Origin: Trichomonas vaginalis G3
Taxonomy: Eukaryota > Parabasalia > Trichomonadida > Trichomonadidae
NCBI RefSeq assembly: GCF_026262505.1
Contig: NC_067206.1
Span: 12,396,205 to 12,460,204 of the forward strand
Direction of reading: 5' to 3'
DNA length: 64,000 bases
Shown here piece by piece: positions 1-10,426 of the stretch. Position 1 is the stretch's first letter; every line of letters begins with the position of its first letter. A program made the translations under genes and the position numbers. The notes below the pieces were generated by a model, which made no database searches, was not told where the DNA came from, and saw nothing but the letters and a program-made list of their open reading frames with translations.

Positions 1-62
1 TAATAATTTTGTAGCGTTTTTTAGAAAAATGCTACAAAATTATCATTCTCAATTGAATGATG

Positions 63-510
63 AATCGAAAGAATTTTGTAGCGTACAATTATTTTCCCTT
101 GAAAAATAAATTAAAAATTTTTGTATATTTAATCATACTGTTTAATGAGCATCCTAATTTACTAAAAATAAAAAGACGATAGAAAATATTCAAAAAACTT
201 GATGGCTTTAGATAGTCTTTTCGAGGAGTAACTTTTTCAGTGAATCGTCGAACGCTATCCACTCTCATAACATGTCCTCTTAATGTCCAAGGATATGCAA
301 CTTTTATCCTCATATTCATTGATCTTCCAAAATTTCAATATCAAATTAGGCTTCAAAGTTCCTAAAACTTTAGCCATGAATAGGATGTCAATCTTAAAGT
401 CATTTCCTACCTCCTTCATACATGAAATTAAGAATAAAAGTTAATTTTTTAAAGTTTTTTAGTGATAATTTTTCAATGGAAAATAATCATATGCTACAAA
501 ATTTTCGATT
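63..510. mobile_element. Small non-autonomous element with terminal inverted repeats
   Basis: The left arm at 63-82 (AATCGAAAGAATTTTGTAGC) and the right arm at 493-510 (GCTACAAAATTTTCGATT) are inverted copies of each other, apart from a 2-base indel. They enclose about 450 bp with an open frame of about 75 codons on the minus strand (89-319) that I do not recognise. Just outside, 4-43 is a hairpin with a 13-bp stem made of the same GCTACAAAATTAT motif, so arms of this family may be nested here. No target duplication was identified. It could be a MITE or a deleted DNA transposon. That arms exist is seen directly; mobility is inferred. Confidence 0.45.
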
Positions 511-1723
511 ACTGATCGGGTGAGAATTTTGATTTTGGTGCAAAAAGGAAGACAAGCTATTAACAAATCATTTACTGTTGTTCATCAAAAGAAGAAAACT
601 TTGATAACAACTAATGATGATAAAATCAAGCTATCTTTTAATATTTTAAATTGATAAGACATTCAAAATATTTGAATGGTTTAAAATATTTTCTTTTAAT
701 TTCTCTAAGATATTATCATGATTATATAATAAAATTTAAATTTTTATTCAAAAAGGCAATATTTCAAACTTTTAATTTCAAAAATCTTAATTCTGCAATA
801 AATGTATTTAATTGTAGCAAATTTAATGATCCTTCGTCATGTTTAGCAATTTGGAACTCATAAATTAATGATTTCTTCAAGTAAAATTCTGCATTATTTC
901 AAAAGTCAATAATTCTCTAGTAACTTTTCTTCAAACCCTAACCATTATATTATAGGTATAATGGAGAATAATTGTAAAGAAAGATAGCCGAATTTACTGG
1001 GTAGTTCTTGTGATGCGAAATAATTGCAAATTAACACCTAGTTTTAACAGTATCAATCTCTTTTTGCTCTCATTTAAATGCATTCGCACACTTTAATTTT
1101 GAAATATAAGAGTTTTGGAAATTATCAAATTTATCTGCTCAAATACTATAGATCTTCATAAGTGTTAATAGAATCATTAGCCTTACATATAGTGTTTAAT
1201 ATAATGATGCACATTATACTGGGATTCATTCCTTATTCATCTAGTTATTATAAGATTTACAACCCCATGAAAATTTAAAATTTTGTCAAAAATAGTGAAT
1301 GTACCTTTATTCATGCAAAGATAAATAAAGCTAATATCATAAAGAGCATCTTCTGGAACATTCATTTTTTGTGTTGAACTCAAACTCATTTTATTGAATG
1401 TTGAAATCTTCCGTAATCCTGCAATTTTTATGATAGCATGTAGGCATGCAAAGGCCATAATCAAACATTATATGAAATGTGAGAGCTTGCAGTGTTTGAT
1501 GCAAGCAAGACTTTCAATAAGTTAATTTGCTCAAAAATCATATAATCTTTTATAAACAAAAACATAATAACAACATTTTCTTTATTGGATAACATCAAAA
1601 TTTGACGATAATTCGGTATTAAAACAAATAAAAAAAACAATATTAAATTATTTTTTCCCTAAACAAGTTAATAGAGGGAATACTATATTTCTTTTTAGCT
1701 TCTTTTTCTTATTTTGTGCCCTA
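511..1723. other. Intergenic, no supported gene
   Basis: AT-rich sequence with only short open frames at 651-863 (plus) and 1237-1464 (minus). The latter is open for about 75 codons and has an ATG, but I recognise no domain, Inr or neighbour support, so it is not called as a gene. Confidence 0.5.
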
Positions 1724-2656
1724 TCAAAGCTTATTACAACCTTTTTTTGGATAATTTGTAAAAGTTCTTCCAGCTATGCATGAAAATGTTGATAGATATG
1801 CATATTTAAATGTAGTGGCTTTATTTGTATTGTTGGATGTATAGTTAATAGCTTTGGGTATTGATACATCTACAAAAGAATTTTTTACAGTTAGTGTTCC
1901 TTGGGTATTTCCAAACACTACACCAGTGTTCCTTAATATTGAACATGCGTCAATTGTAACTTTACCTTGGTACACATAAATGATGCCAAAATAAGAAGAA
2001 GTTTGACTATTTTCTATAATGTTACAATATTTTAGAGTGTGAATAGATTGGCTTGAATGATCAAGGCATACATAATCTGATGCACTATTCCCTTGAATGT
2101 TTGAGAGGTTTGTAATAGAGCCTGAATAAGATTTAAACACAGAATAAACAGACATTTTCTCCATCTGATTTTTACTGATATTTGTAGACGAAATGACAAT
2201 ATCTCCATAGAGAAAACTTGCTGTATAGTTGGTTTTCGTATCACCACACTTGGTAATAGTCGATTCTAATAAATAATTAAATAAATTCATCTTTTCATCT
2301 ACATAAGACCATGAAAATTGAGCTTGATCTTTACTTTTACAACTGACTATACAACATCGATGCTGTACTACGTGGCTTGCACCAAAAACATATATGCAAC
2401 CACCTTTTGAAGTGTGTGAACATAAATTAAATATACATCCCGTATGTAAAAAGCTTATATCAGGTTTGGCTAAGTTAATAACGCCTGATGTGAGACTTGT
2501 AAATCTACAGTTATACAAATACCAAGTGTTTATTGAAAATGTTCGATCGGGATTATTCCCTGTTTTGTATGACCCATAGGGTTTATGGAAAAAGATATCC
2601 CATATAGAAAATGCTACCCAATCTTGATGAAATAGCAAATTCAATACGATTTTCAT
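1724..2656 (-). CDS. Beta-helix-type cysteine-containing surface protein (Pmp-like family)
   Basis: A 310-residue ORF. It carries short imperfect repeats of the kind that form right-handed parallel beta-helices: alternating hydrophobic and Ser/Thr/Asn strands with scattered Cys, and rungs such as YCNIIENSQTSS and ACSILRNTG. The C-terminus has a Cys-containing ending (FSCIAGRTF ... KKGC). Trichomonads have a large family of such secreted or surface Pmp-like proteins, and the gene at 33077 looks related. The start used here (ATG at 2654-2656) gives no convincing signal peptide and there is no membrane anchor, so the gene may be an N-terminally truncated family member. Surface location is inferred from the family, not seen. 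Confidence 0.5.
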   Translation of the reverse strand: MKIVLNLLFHQDWVAFSIWDIFFHKPYGSYKTGNNPDRTFSINTWYLYNCRFTSLTSGVINLAKPDISFLHTGCIFNLCSHTSKGGCIYVFGASHVVQHRCCIVSCKSKDQAQFSWSYVDEKMNLFNYLLESTITKCGDTKTNYTASFLYGDIVISSTNISKNQMEKMSVYSVFKSYSGSITNLSNIQGNSASDYVCLDHSSQSIHTLKYCNIIENSQTSSYFGIIYVYQGKVTIDACSILRNTGVVFGNTQGTLTVKNSFVDVSIPKAINYTSNNTNKATTFKYAYLSTFSCIAGRTFTNYPKKGCNKL

Positions 2657-2921
2657 AAAATGTCAAATTTGACGATTCACCTAAAAAGCATTCGAACCAT
2701 ACAATTCTAGCCTTCAAAAAGCTTTCTCACCACATTAAAGTTCCTAACAGAATTTTGATCAGATCTCAAATTTATTTGTCACTTTTGAAAGAGAAAGGGA
2801 CAAACTATCCAGTGTCACTTTTCAAAGGAATAAAAAAAATAATAAAGATGGGGAACAGGACAAATTTGCCACACGGCACTTTTTTTAAAAATTTAATGGA
2901 GCGGAGCGATACTCTGCTGCA

Positions 2922-3219
2922 GGAGCCCCAAGGCTCCCAATCATTACGAAAGGGAGCCTCAGGGCTCCTGAGAATCCATCAGCAGAGGCCTTTTCATTTG
3001 GCCTCTGCTGATCAAAGATTCGGCGAAGCCATTCTTCGTCTCAGGAGCCCCAAGGCTTCCAATCATTACGAAAGGGAGCCTCAGGGCTCCTGAGAATCCA
3101 TCAGCAGAGGCCTTTTCATTTGGCCTCTGCTGATCAAAGATTCGGCGAAGCCATTCTTCGTCTCAGGAGCCCCAAGGCTCCCAATCATTACGAAAGGGAG
3201 CCTCAGGGCTCCTGAGAAA
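2922..3219. repeat. Tandem GC-rich hairpin repeat, 122-bp period
   Basis: Three copies of a hairpin (CAGGAGCCCCAAGGCTCCC, loop containing ATCATTACGAAA, then GGGAGCCTCAGGGCTCCTG) alternate with two copies of a second hairpin (ATCAGCAGAGGCC, loop TTTTCATTT, then GGCCTCTGCTGAT) and a third small stem (TTCGGCGAAGCC ... CTTCG). The same marker recurs at 3001 and 3123, giving a period of 122 bp. Copies are nearly identical (one CTTCC/CTCCC difference). This implies recent duplication or gene conversion. Confidence 0.85.
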
Positions 3220-3221
3220 CC

Positions 3222-3260
3222 TCTTTGAGAAGGTTTTCTTAAAGAAAACCTTCTCAAAGA
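3222..3260. repeat. Near-perfect palindrome
   Basis: TCTTTGAGAAGGTTTTCTT is followed directly by its inverted copy, giving a stem of about 19 bp with almost no loop. It lies inside the inverted-repeat element, immediately after the hairpin array. Confidence 0.85.
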
Positions 3261-3355
3261 TGATTGTCAGCATTCACTCAAAATCTACCAAGAGTTTCAA
3301 AGTTTCAAATCTATCTGAAATGAAGCTTTGAATCTCTTGTATATCTAATTGTAGA

Positions 3356-3420
3356 GGTACCTTTTCAAAATGTCTTCTATTGATTAAATTTAATCAGTAA
3401 AAGTCATTTTGAAAAGGTAC
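3356..3420. repeat. Long hairpin with GTACCTTTTCAAAATG arms
   Basis: The arm GTACCTTTTCAAAATG and its inverted copy CATTTTGAAAAGGTAC flank an AT-rich loop that itself contains TGATTAAATTTAATCA, a nested palindrome. It sits within the same element as the GC-rich array but has a quite different base composition. Confidence 0.85.
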
Positions 3421-3620
3421 ATCTCTATAATTGCTATTGAGCATTCACTCTTGGAACCTTGGAGCTCTTGTGTAGTGCATGAAAACTCCAAGATTCTAGC
3501 ATAAAACATATATCATAGACATAATTTCTTCAAATATAATTTAAGGTTATTTTTTAAAAATTAGAAAAGCGTAATTTAAGGTTATTGAAAAAGTGACACC
3601 TGGCAAATTTGTCCCGCACT

Positions 3621-4056
3621 CCTTTTGAAATGGCGATGATATAATTTTACCAAAAATATGACTTATAAAATGGTATCAATTAACTCTTGTAAAATTCATT
3701 CTATCAATTTTGTCAAAAAAAATTAACCTTAAAAATTGAATACATTGTATATTTTATACTCAAACAACCCTGAATTTGTTTCTATAATATTGATTGATTA
3801 TTGGGGCCAATGATGTCAAAATGATTTGATAAATTATAAACTTTTGAGAAAAAAAAAGAAAATGACAGTTAATGAAGATAACATTATAACATTATTTAAC
3901 AGTCATTTTTATTAAAAGAATTTGATTATAAATGCTATGAAATTTTGGATTAATTGTAAATTCATAATTGATATGGCAAAGTTAATGAATATTTATATCT
4001 AATGTCTCCATCCAGCAAGATCGAAATGCAAAACTAGATAACCACTTTGTATCAGA
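3621..4056. other. AT-rich intergenic, nothing recognised
   Basis: Low-complexity AT-rich DNA with no open frame of note and no recognisable repeat. Confidence 0.5.
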
Positions 4057-4309
4057 ATGGAAAGCGATATTTGGTTAATTCAAGCCCGTAATTTTCCTCC
4101 AAGCCACAAATCAAAAGACAAATTTAAGGAAAACGGTTTTGACAGACATACATTTTTAGTGCGCATAGAACGTATGTATTATTAATTTATGGCTTGGAAG
4201 ATAACAATTCTTTTCGCAGTTATAGCTCTGACCCTTATGGCAGGATAATGGCGATAAAAATTCATCTGAGCCGCAATTTCAAACAACATCTAACACACAG
4301 AATTATAAA
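4057..4309 (+). CDS. Tiny intron-containing gene or gene fragment (exons 4057-4171 and 4301-4309)
   Basis: An ATG at 4057 opens a frame of higher GC than its surroundings, encoding about 38 residues beginning MESDIWLIQARNFPPSHKSK. The frame runs into GTATGT at 4172, an exact match to the trichomonad 5' splice consensus GTAYGT. At 4289-4300 the sequence is TCTAACACACAG, one base from the trichomonad fused branch/3' splice signal ACTAACACACAG. Removing the 129-nt segment would leave a second exon with only two more codons and a TAA. So either this is a mini-protein of 40 residues, or it is the 5' remnant of a longer intron-bearing gene. I recognise no domain. The splice signals are seen; splicing and expression are inferred. 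Confidence 0.45.
4172..4300 (+). other. Spliceosomal intron with trichomonad splice signals
   Basis: Begins GTATGT and ends TCTAACACACAG, 129 nt long. The extended 3' motif, combining branch site and acceptor, is diagnostic for trichomonads, where only a small number of genes have introns. A frame inside it (4189-4248) starts ATGGCTTGG and encodes a hydrophobic 19-residue peptide; I read that as coincidental. Confidence 0.65.
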
Positions 4310-5074
4310 AGTTACAATATATTGATTTATGGCATCTGTATTACATGTTTATGATATCTTCATGTAAAACTTCTTACAATTTTTCTCGAATTTTTATTTT
4401 GAGTGTCCTATTCAATTTTAGTACTAAAAATTATCCTTTAATGCATAAATTTTTACCAATTTAATATAGATTCCCATAATTATTTCTTTTAATGAATAAA
4501 ATGCTCATATAGATTATTTTTCAAAGGATTTTATCCCTTATTTTCATTGTTAATTACGGAAGTAAAAAATAAATTGCAAAATCATGAATTTTAGAAGTTC
4601 AAACTGTATTACCCTATTCAAAAATATCCAAGGAATGAAAATCTGTCCAATGAATGTATTCAAAACATGATCGGCACTATTCAAATTGCTGGCAAAAATG
4701 TCAAAAGAATAAGATGTATGAAATAACTATAGATTTAATATTTGTATAAGAAATAATATCTAAATATATTACTTTTGAATGTCTTTATTTGAATTTTAAT
4801 TTCTGACATTTTCAGTTGTTTCGCTTATACTTCGATAACTTAAAGTGTTTTGGTATTAAGTTCATTTACAAAATGAACTTAATTAGATATCACTACCTCA
4901 TCAATCTGAAATCTTTAGCAAAATATTCAGATTTTGGATGAATACTCTAAAATATAAATGATAACTTGTGAAGTTCATGAATTTCGTTCAAATTTATATA
5001 AATGATCTCATGCACCTTGTTTCAAAGAGAATAAGGGAGAAATTTACAAATGTCAAATTGTCAAAAAATCAAAA
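4310..5074. other. AT-rich intergenic, nothing recognised
   Basis: No long open frame, tRNA-like fold or repeat was seen. A short AT-rich stem (AAGTTCATTTACAAAATGAACTT, 4858-4880) is the only structure noticed. Confidence 0.5.
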
Positions 5075-5404
5075 ATGTTCTTGAGCTTGATTTTATTCAC
5101 AGCCTTTGATTATTCAGATCAACGAGATGATTTTTCTAGCAGAGTTGTTTCAGACTATCAAACAGATTACGAATATTCGGATTTTGAAGAGAGTTCATAT
5201 TACGAATATTCAGATGAAAACGAAGAGTCAAGTTATGATGAAATAATGGCCGAATCTCATCATAATTTTACCAATAAAAATGATTCTGATGATGATGGAG
5301 AATCAAATACAAACGATATCAACGAAACAGTTTATTACTACAACGAATACTTCTTAGATGATCTAGAACGAAATGATAATAATGCAAACTCTGATAAGCT
5401 TTAA
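5075..5404 (+). CDS. Short acidic, probably secreted protein
   Basis: A 109-residue ORF. The first 11 residues (MFLSLILFTAF) resemble a signal peptide. The rest is very rich in Asp, Glu, Ser, Tyr and Asn with loose repeats of the EYSDFEESSYYEYSDENEES type, so it is probably disordered and negatively charged. There is no membrane segment and no recognised domain. It could be the N-terminal remnant of a larger surface protein. The next gene downstream, on the same strand, is a surface protein. Function unknown. Confidence 0.4.
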   Translation: MFLSLILFTAFDYSDQRDDFSSRVVSDYQTDYEYSDFEESSYYEYSDENEESSYDEIMAESHHNFTNKNDSDDDGESNTNDINETVYYYNEYFLDDLERNDNNANSDKL

Positions 5405-5937
5405 AATATTTAATGAATTGTTTGTACATAAAGAGTTGTTTTTAATAATATTAAATTTAATCAATATAGTGTATATATATTTTATAGAATTATAAATTTT
5501 AATTGACTTGAAAGATTCGAAATTATACTTCCCCAAAATAAAATTTAAAAGAAGTGCCTCCACTCTGTTTTTGAGGTGTGAATATATTATTTATGTAATA
5601 AAATGCGTCATATATGCTAAGTGTCTAATAGTAAATCTAATTTAATCAAAAAATAAGAATAATGAGATATTCAACTGCATCTATAAATCGCAAATCTTTC
5701 TCAATTCATTCGGGAGGGGAAAAACATGAAATTCTTGTCGAGGGACAATTTATAGATTGTTTTCCTCTCAATTGAAATGTTAATAAAATAATTATAAATG
5801 CATGCAGCAATGTATCATAATATCGCAAGAAATTTGAAGCATAATTTCAATACTAACGGCGCCCTTCTCAATTTTGTGAAGATTAGGTTTAAAATTCTGA
5901 TCGTAGTTCATTGTTTTCAAATTTATCATAATTTGTG
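5405..5937. other. AT-rich intergenic
   Basis: AT-rich spacer between two probable surface-protein genes. No Inr of the TCACTT type was found close to the downstream ATG. Confidence 0.4.
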
Positions 5938-7463
5938 ATGTTTCATCTTTTCGTTCATCATTTGTCATCAACAGAAGAAAATCATAATCAATCATTTGGA
6001 ATAACAACCAACTTTGCTTCCGATATCAAGTTATCTCAAGAAAATCAACAAAAAGATATTTTAACAAAAATCAAACAGAATGAAGAAGAAAGCTATGATG
6101 TAACAATTCCATCATATAGTTCTGAGCATTCTACTCTTCATTTTACAAATAATGAAGTAAAATCAATCAAAATTTCATCTTCAACTTATAGAATAACAAT
6201 TGTTATCTTTCAAAATGCAAACAAGTTTACTCTTGAAGATGGAGAACAGCTTAAAGTAGTGTATTCATTCATAAAAGGGAACGAAATTATTCTTAAAATT
6301 AAAGCACTTGAACCAAATTCAGATCTTCAATATTATTGGAGAGAATTAGATTATTCAACTGATATGCATGCTAATGTAATCATAAATGTTAAAAATTTCA
6401 GCTATGGATTTCCACCATTAAGAAATTCCCATCTAATTTATATATATTCTTCAGATGCTACATTACAACATAAATGTTTTATTTCTGAATCATCACGTTA
6501 TTATGGCACATCGAATGCTGAATTTGAGGATGATGAGATAAATGGCATATATTTTGGTCAAGTAGAATTAAAAAGTGATTTGCCTGATGATGAAATATCG
6601 GGGATATTCAATGTTGAAAATTGCCTTTCTGCATTTGACTACGCTGAAAAAATTGAGTTTTTTATTCTACAGCATTCTATTCTATAACAATTGATTCAAC
6701 TCCAAAAAAGTGTGTGACTACAGACTTATACTTTCGACATTTCGTTGTTATAGCCAAGAATGGAATCAAACAATTTGATAACCACACAGAAGGTAGTTCA
6801 ACTATTTGGTCAACAATTGGTCCACAAGAAGTCTTAATAATGTTTATACCACATGATTTCGCAGGCATGCCTCTCAACTATTCAATTAATACAATTTCTG
6901 ATCAGGCATTATCTTATTATGTCGAAGAGAAGAATAAAATGGTACAGTTAATATACTCTTATTCACCTGTTACATTTAATATGACATTTTATGAATATTC
7001 ATCGAATGATAATTTCTATGTAATGAATTGCTTAAATAATAAGAGAGAACTATTATATAGGAATCAGATCCAAGGAAATAATTCATATTCATGCAATAAT
7101 ACTAACTATATTTCCATATCTCTTGGTAATGGTAAGATCGAATTTTCTAAGTTTTCATTTGATAATCCATTAATTTCAAATGAAGGATTGCCTCAATATG
7201 ATGATGGAAAATTGAAGGCAAGATGGCCACAAAGAACACCAGAAATAACACCACCTGACACAAATGGCAATAATAATAACAATAATGATAATGATGATCA
7301 CTTGGATCAAAATAATAGCTCAGGCAATAAATTATCTGGAGGTGCAATTGCTGGAATTGTTGTTGGAGTCATTGTTGTTATTGCTGTATGTATTGCAGCA
7401 TTTATTATCATCCACAAAAGAAAACCTTCATCATCAAACGCAGATATTGGTGATGAAGTTTAA
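5938..7463 (+). pseudogene. Type I membrane surface protein split by one frameshift
   Basis: The first frame starts at ATG 5938 and ends at 6687. The second frame is open from upstream of 6663 and continues to 7463. The two overlap around a T-run at about 6657-6663, so a single-base frameshift there explains the split. The sequence is an extracellular-type region rich in Asn, Ser and Tyr, then an Asn/Asp-rich linker, then a membrane segment (GGAIAGIVVGVIVVIAVCIA) and a short basic cytoplasmic tail (HKRKPSSSNADIGDEV). This Gly-rich TM design is common among trichomonad surface proteins. There is no convincing signal peptide at the called start, so the 5' end may also be incomplete. A homopolymer sequencing error is a real alternative to a pseudogene. 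Confidence 0.6.
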
Positions 7464-7646
7464 TTTTACATTTTTTTGATTAAAATTTCATTTTTATTTT
7501 GCATTTTTAGAGTTTTTTCATTTGAATAACATTGCTATACATAAATAATTATGTTGTTATTATGTATTGTTTTTATCACTTTTTTGAATAATGATAATGA
7601 ATACCTATTGTTTGAATATCTTATTCATGAAAAATTTCTGCTTCAA

Positions 7647-7862
7647 ATAATATCTCTGAACTTAATGTTGCACATACTTCTGCCAACTGGCTTGAAATAT
7701 CAATGAAACTTTATCCCAAATCATAGAATTAAAGGCTGAATTATACGAGTGTAAGCCTGTTCTTAAGTACACTCTAGTAATCGACTTCTTTGAGATCAAG
7801 ATTCCCACAAATGACACGATATCACATTTGTTGTAATAGAACGTTATTCCACTGTAAAAATG
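7647..7862 (+). repeat. Dispersed repeat, copy 1
   Basis: The sequence from AATATCTCTGAACTTAATGT to GAACGTTATTCCACT is repeated at 8285-8540 at high similarity, with an extra block of about 55 bp in the second copy. The first half is also recognisable, more diverged, at 19141-19260. No coding frame persists. It looks like a dispersed non-coding element, probably an old MITE. Confidence 0.7.
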
Positions 7863-8284
7863 ATGAAAACAAAGCTATTATTTAATGGGCACGTTCTGAT
7901 ATTCTCTTAATTTTTTTGACATCAGAACTTTATATCCCAATTTTCTATGATAAAAAGTTAATATTTTTGTTCGGGAAAAAGTTATTATAAATCATTATCT
8001 AGTGCTTCATATGGTTGTTATACTTATTTGTTCTTGAAATAAAGATATCATGTCAAAAAGTGGTAAGTGCCAGACTGAGAAGTAATATTTGTAACTAATT
8101 AATTTGGTGAAGCAAATTTTGAATTTTCATAATTTTAGTTAATTGCCAAAAATAATTATCAATACTAAAATTATCATTGTCCTATATTAGCAAAAGATGG
8201 TGTTAGATTGGTAACTATTTTCATGAACATCAAAATTTGATTTTACCTCTTATAATCAATCTGTGATTTATACATTTTGCTGTG

Positions 8285-8540
8285 ATAATATCTCTGAACT
8301 TAATGTTTCACATACTTCTATCAACTGGCGTAAAGTATCAATGAAACTTTATCCCAAATCATAGAATTAAAAGCTGTATTATTCTAGTGTAAGCGCGTAC
8401 TTAAACAGGAAATTTCTATTTTATAAGTGGTTCAGGAAATAACTAAACTGCACTCCGGTAAAGGACTTCTTTGAGATTAATATTCCCACAAATGATACGA
8501 TTTCGCATTTGTTGGAATATAACGTTATTCCACTACATAA
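8285..8540 (+). repeat. Dispersed repeat, copy 2
   Basis: Direct repeat of 7647-7862. Shared anchors are CAATGAAACTTTATCCCAAA, GACTTCTTTGAGAT, ATTCCCACAAATGA and ACGTTATTCCACT. An internal block with no counterpart in copy 1 lies near 8405-8455. Confidence 0.7.
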
Positions 8541-8738
8541 TGTGTATAATTTTGCTAAGGTTATTCAACTCATGCTTTATGTAAAGTGAGGAATTGTGGT
8601 AAAAAAATAATATATAGTAGGGAAAAAATCGCTTTATGTAAAAAAATAGGTTGGAAAAGTTTAATTAGCTTTTATTTCTAATAAAATTCATCTTCGAAAA
8701 TACTAGAAAAATAAAGAATAGTATCTTATAAAAGAAAA

Positions 8739-9946
8739 TTATTCTTTCGCACCATGCGAAATAAGAAGTTCAACTATTTCTGTGCGATTAAGCCTTGATG
8801 CAAAATCAAGAGCTGTATACTCCTGATTATCTTTTTCGTTGATATTCGCACCATGCGAAATAAGAACTTCCGCCATTTCTTTACTATTTGCTATACTGCC
8901 CATTGAAGAGCTGTATATCCTTTAGAATTTTTTTGGTTGATATTCACACCATGCGTTATAAGAAATTCAGCAGCTTCTGTATTATTTTTCGTTACTGCTG
9001 AATGAAGTGCGGACGCACCATAATTATTGACATTCGCACCAAGTGAAATTAAATATTCCAAAAGGGATTGGATATTAAAAGTAATTGAAAATACAAAGCA
9101 TCTGTTAATATCATTAGTCCGATCGAAATAAACCAAAAAGGATTCAAGATTATTGTATAGTGTACAATAATTTAATTCAATCTTTATATTGTGTTCATTC
9201 ATCAAGAATGTAACAAAATCAATGTTATGTGAAATAATTGCATATCTCATGCATTCTTCATTTGGTTTTTGATATTTGAGACATTCACTCATGATCTCTG
9301 GATTTCCTCCTAAAAATGAAAACTCTAGACATTTTTGAGTGATTTTTGAGTTAAATTTCGTTCTTAAGAATTTGAAACAATCAACTGCTCCATGATAACA
9401 ACATAATTCAAGTAATTCATGATATCCAAATAGTTCTTCTGGATATAAATTGCTTTTAAGTATTTGACTGCTAAAAAAACCTTCTCTTTCAGTGAATGAG
9501 ATGAATCTTTCTAAGTCATTATTCATAATTGCTCTGTAAATTGTATCTTCTGTAAGAATGTTGAGATCTTCTGAAAGAATGAGTCCCAAATATCCAGATT
9601 TGTCTAATCTAATTCCATATTCTTTAAAAAACAAGATGTTTGCAATCTTTTCAACTCTGACGACATCTGTCACATGATATTCATCAGATATGAGTTTGGC
9701 AAGAAATAAATATGACTTTGTATAGCGATTATTATACGGTATGATATCTAAAATGTCTCTTATAATATTCCGTGGAATATATTTCCTTGATTCAATCAAC
9801 TCTGTTTTGATCAGATTGTAAATTGACTTTAAATCTTCTTCTTTTTCCGTTTTCAGCTGATACAACGCATTGTATATATCGATATAATATTTATAGAGAC
9901 TTCACATTTCGTTGTATTTGTTTGGAACAACGTCTTGTTCCGACAT
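8739..9946 (-). pseudogene. Ankyrin-repeat protein with DUF3447 domain, broken
   Basis: Reading on the minus strand, ATG at 9944-9946 starts a family-typical N-terminus (MSEQDVVPNKYNEM) that meets an in-frame TGA, then continues in the same frame through the DUF3447-type helical region (PYNNRYTKSYLFLAKLIS) into ankyrin repeats (SLGANVNNYGASALHSAV, THGVNINQKNSKGYTAL). The frame stops at 8891. One base out of frame the repeats resume (EVLISHGANINEKDNQEYTA; VELLISHGAKE) up to a TAA at 8739. That is one nonsense change and one frameshift, so this is a recent pseudogene of the very large trichomonad ankyrin family. These proteins are thought to mediate protein-protein contacts. The longest open part is 8891-9865. 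Confidence 0.8.
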
Positions 9947-10426
9947 TAAGGGACGTTTACGACTAGATAAGGTTCTCGAATTTTTGTGAAGTTTACAAGA
10001 AAAGTGAGATTTGATAAGCGTTTTTCAAGTTGAATATCAAGTTTTCCCAAATTTTAGTTGTATCAAATTAATAATTTTTAAATATTTGCATTTTACCATA
10101 TTAAATACATCTTTAATTCATTAGAAGAAAAACGGCTATGTTATACATGTGGAAAACTATGATCAGGAAGATTTCGGTTTTAATTTGTGAATCTTGGGAC
10201 CGAATTTTGAATACGCTCATAGATATGAAATGAAGAAATAACAATAGAAAAGTCGAAAGCAATAGAATTTAATGATCATTCAAAAGAATTATCTTCATAA
10301 TTTATATTGTTGGTGGATAATACAATATTTTGGTTTCATTTCAGCATTTCCAATGGAAAACATTATCTGATGTATTTAATAAATAAATAAAAATAAAAAC
10401 AAATTATAAAAAACACAAAAAAAAAA
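9947..10426. other. AT-rich intergenic
   Basis: Spacer between the 5' end of the ankyrin pseudogene and the 3' end of the kelch gene, with poly-A tracts near 10380-10430. Nothing else was seen. Confidence 0.4.

Larger units (their letters stand above)
2798..3620. mobile_element. Inverted-repeat element carrying a GC-rich hairpin array
   Basis: The left arm at 2858-2885 begins GGACAAATTTGCC and runs into CACTTTTTT. The right arm ends with GGCAAATTTGTCC at 3602-3614 and is preceded by AAAAAGTGACACC, i.e. an imperfect inverted copy of about 28 bp. A second, more diverged left arm (GGGACAAACTATCC then GTGTCACTTTT) begins near 2798. The interior is far more GC-rich than its surroundings and consists of stacked hairpins, annotated separately. 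No coding capacity is evident; a 112-codon frame across it (2755-3093) is only a translation of the repeats. The structure fits a MITE-like element, though a folded non-coding RNA gene cannot be excluded. Confidence 0.55.

Noticed and set aside
4189-4248. 19-residue hydrophobic peptide ORF
   Set aside because: It lies entirely inside the predicted intron, with no supporting signal.
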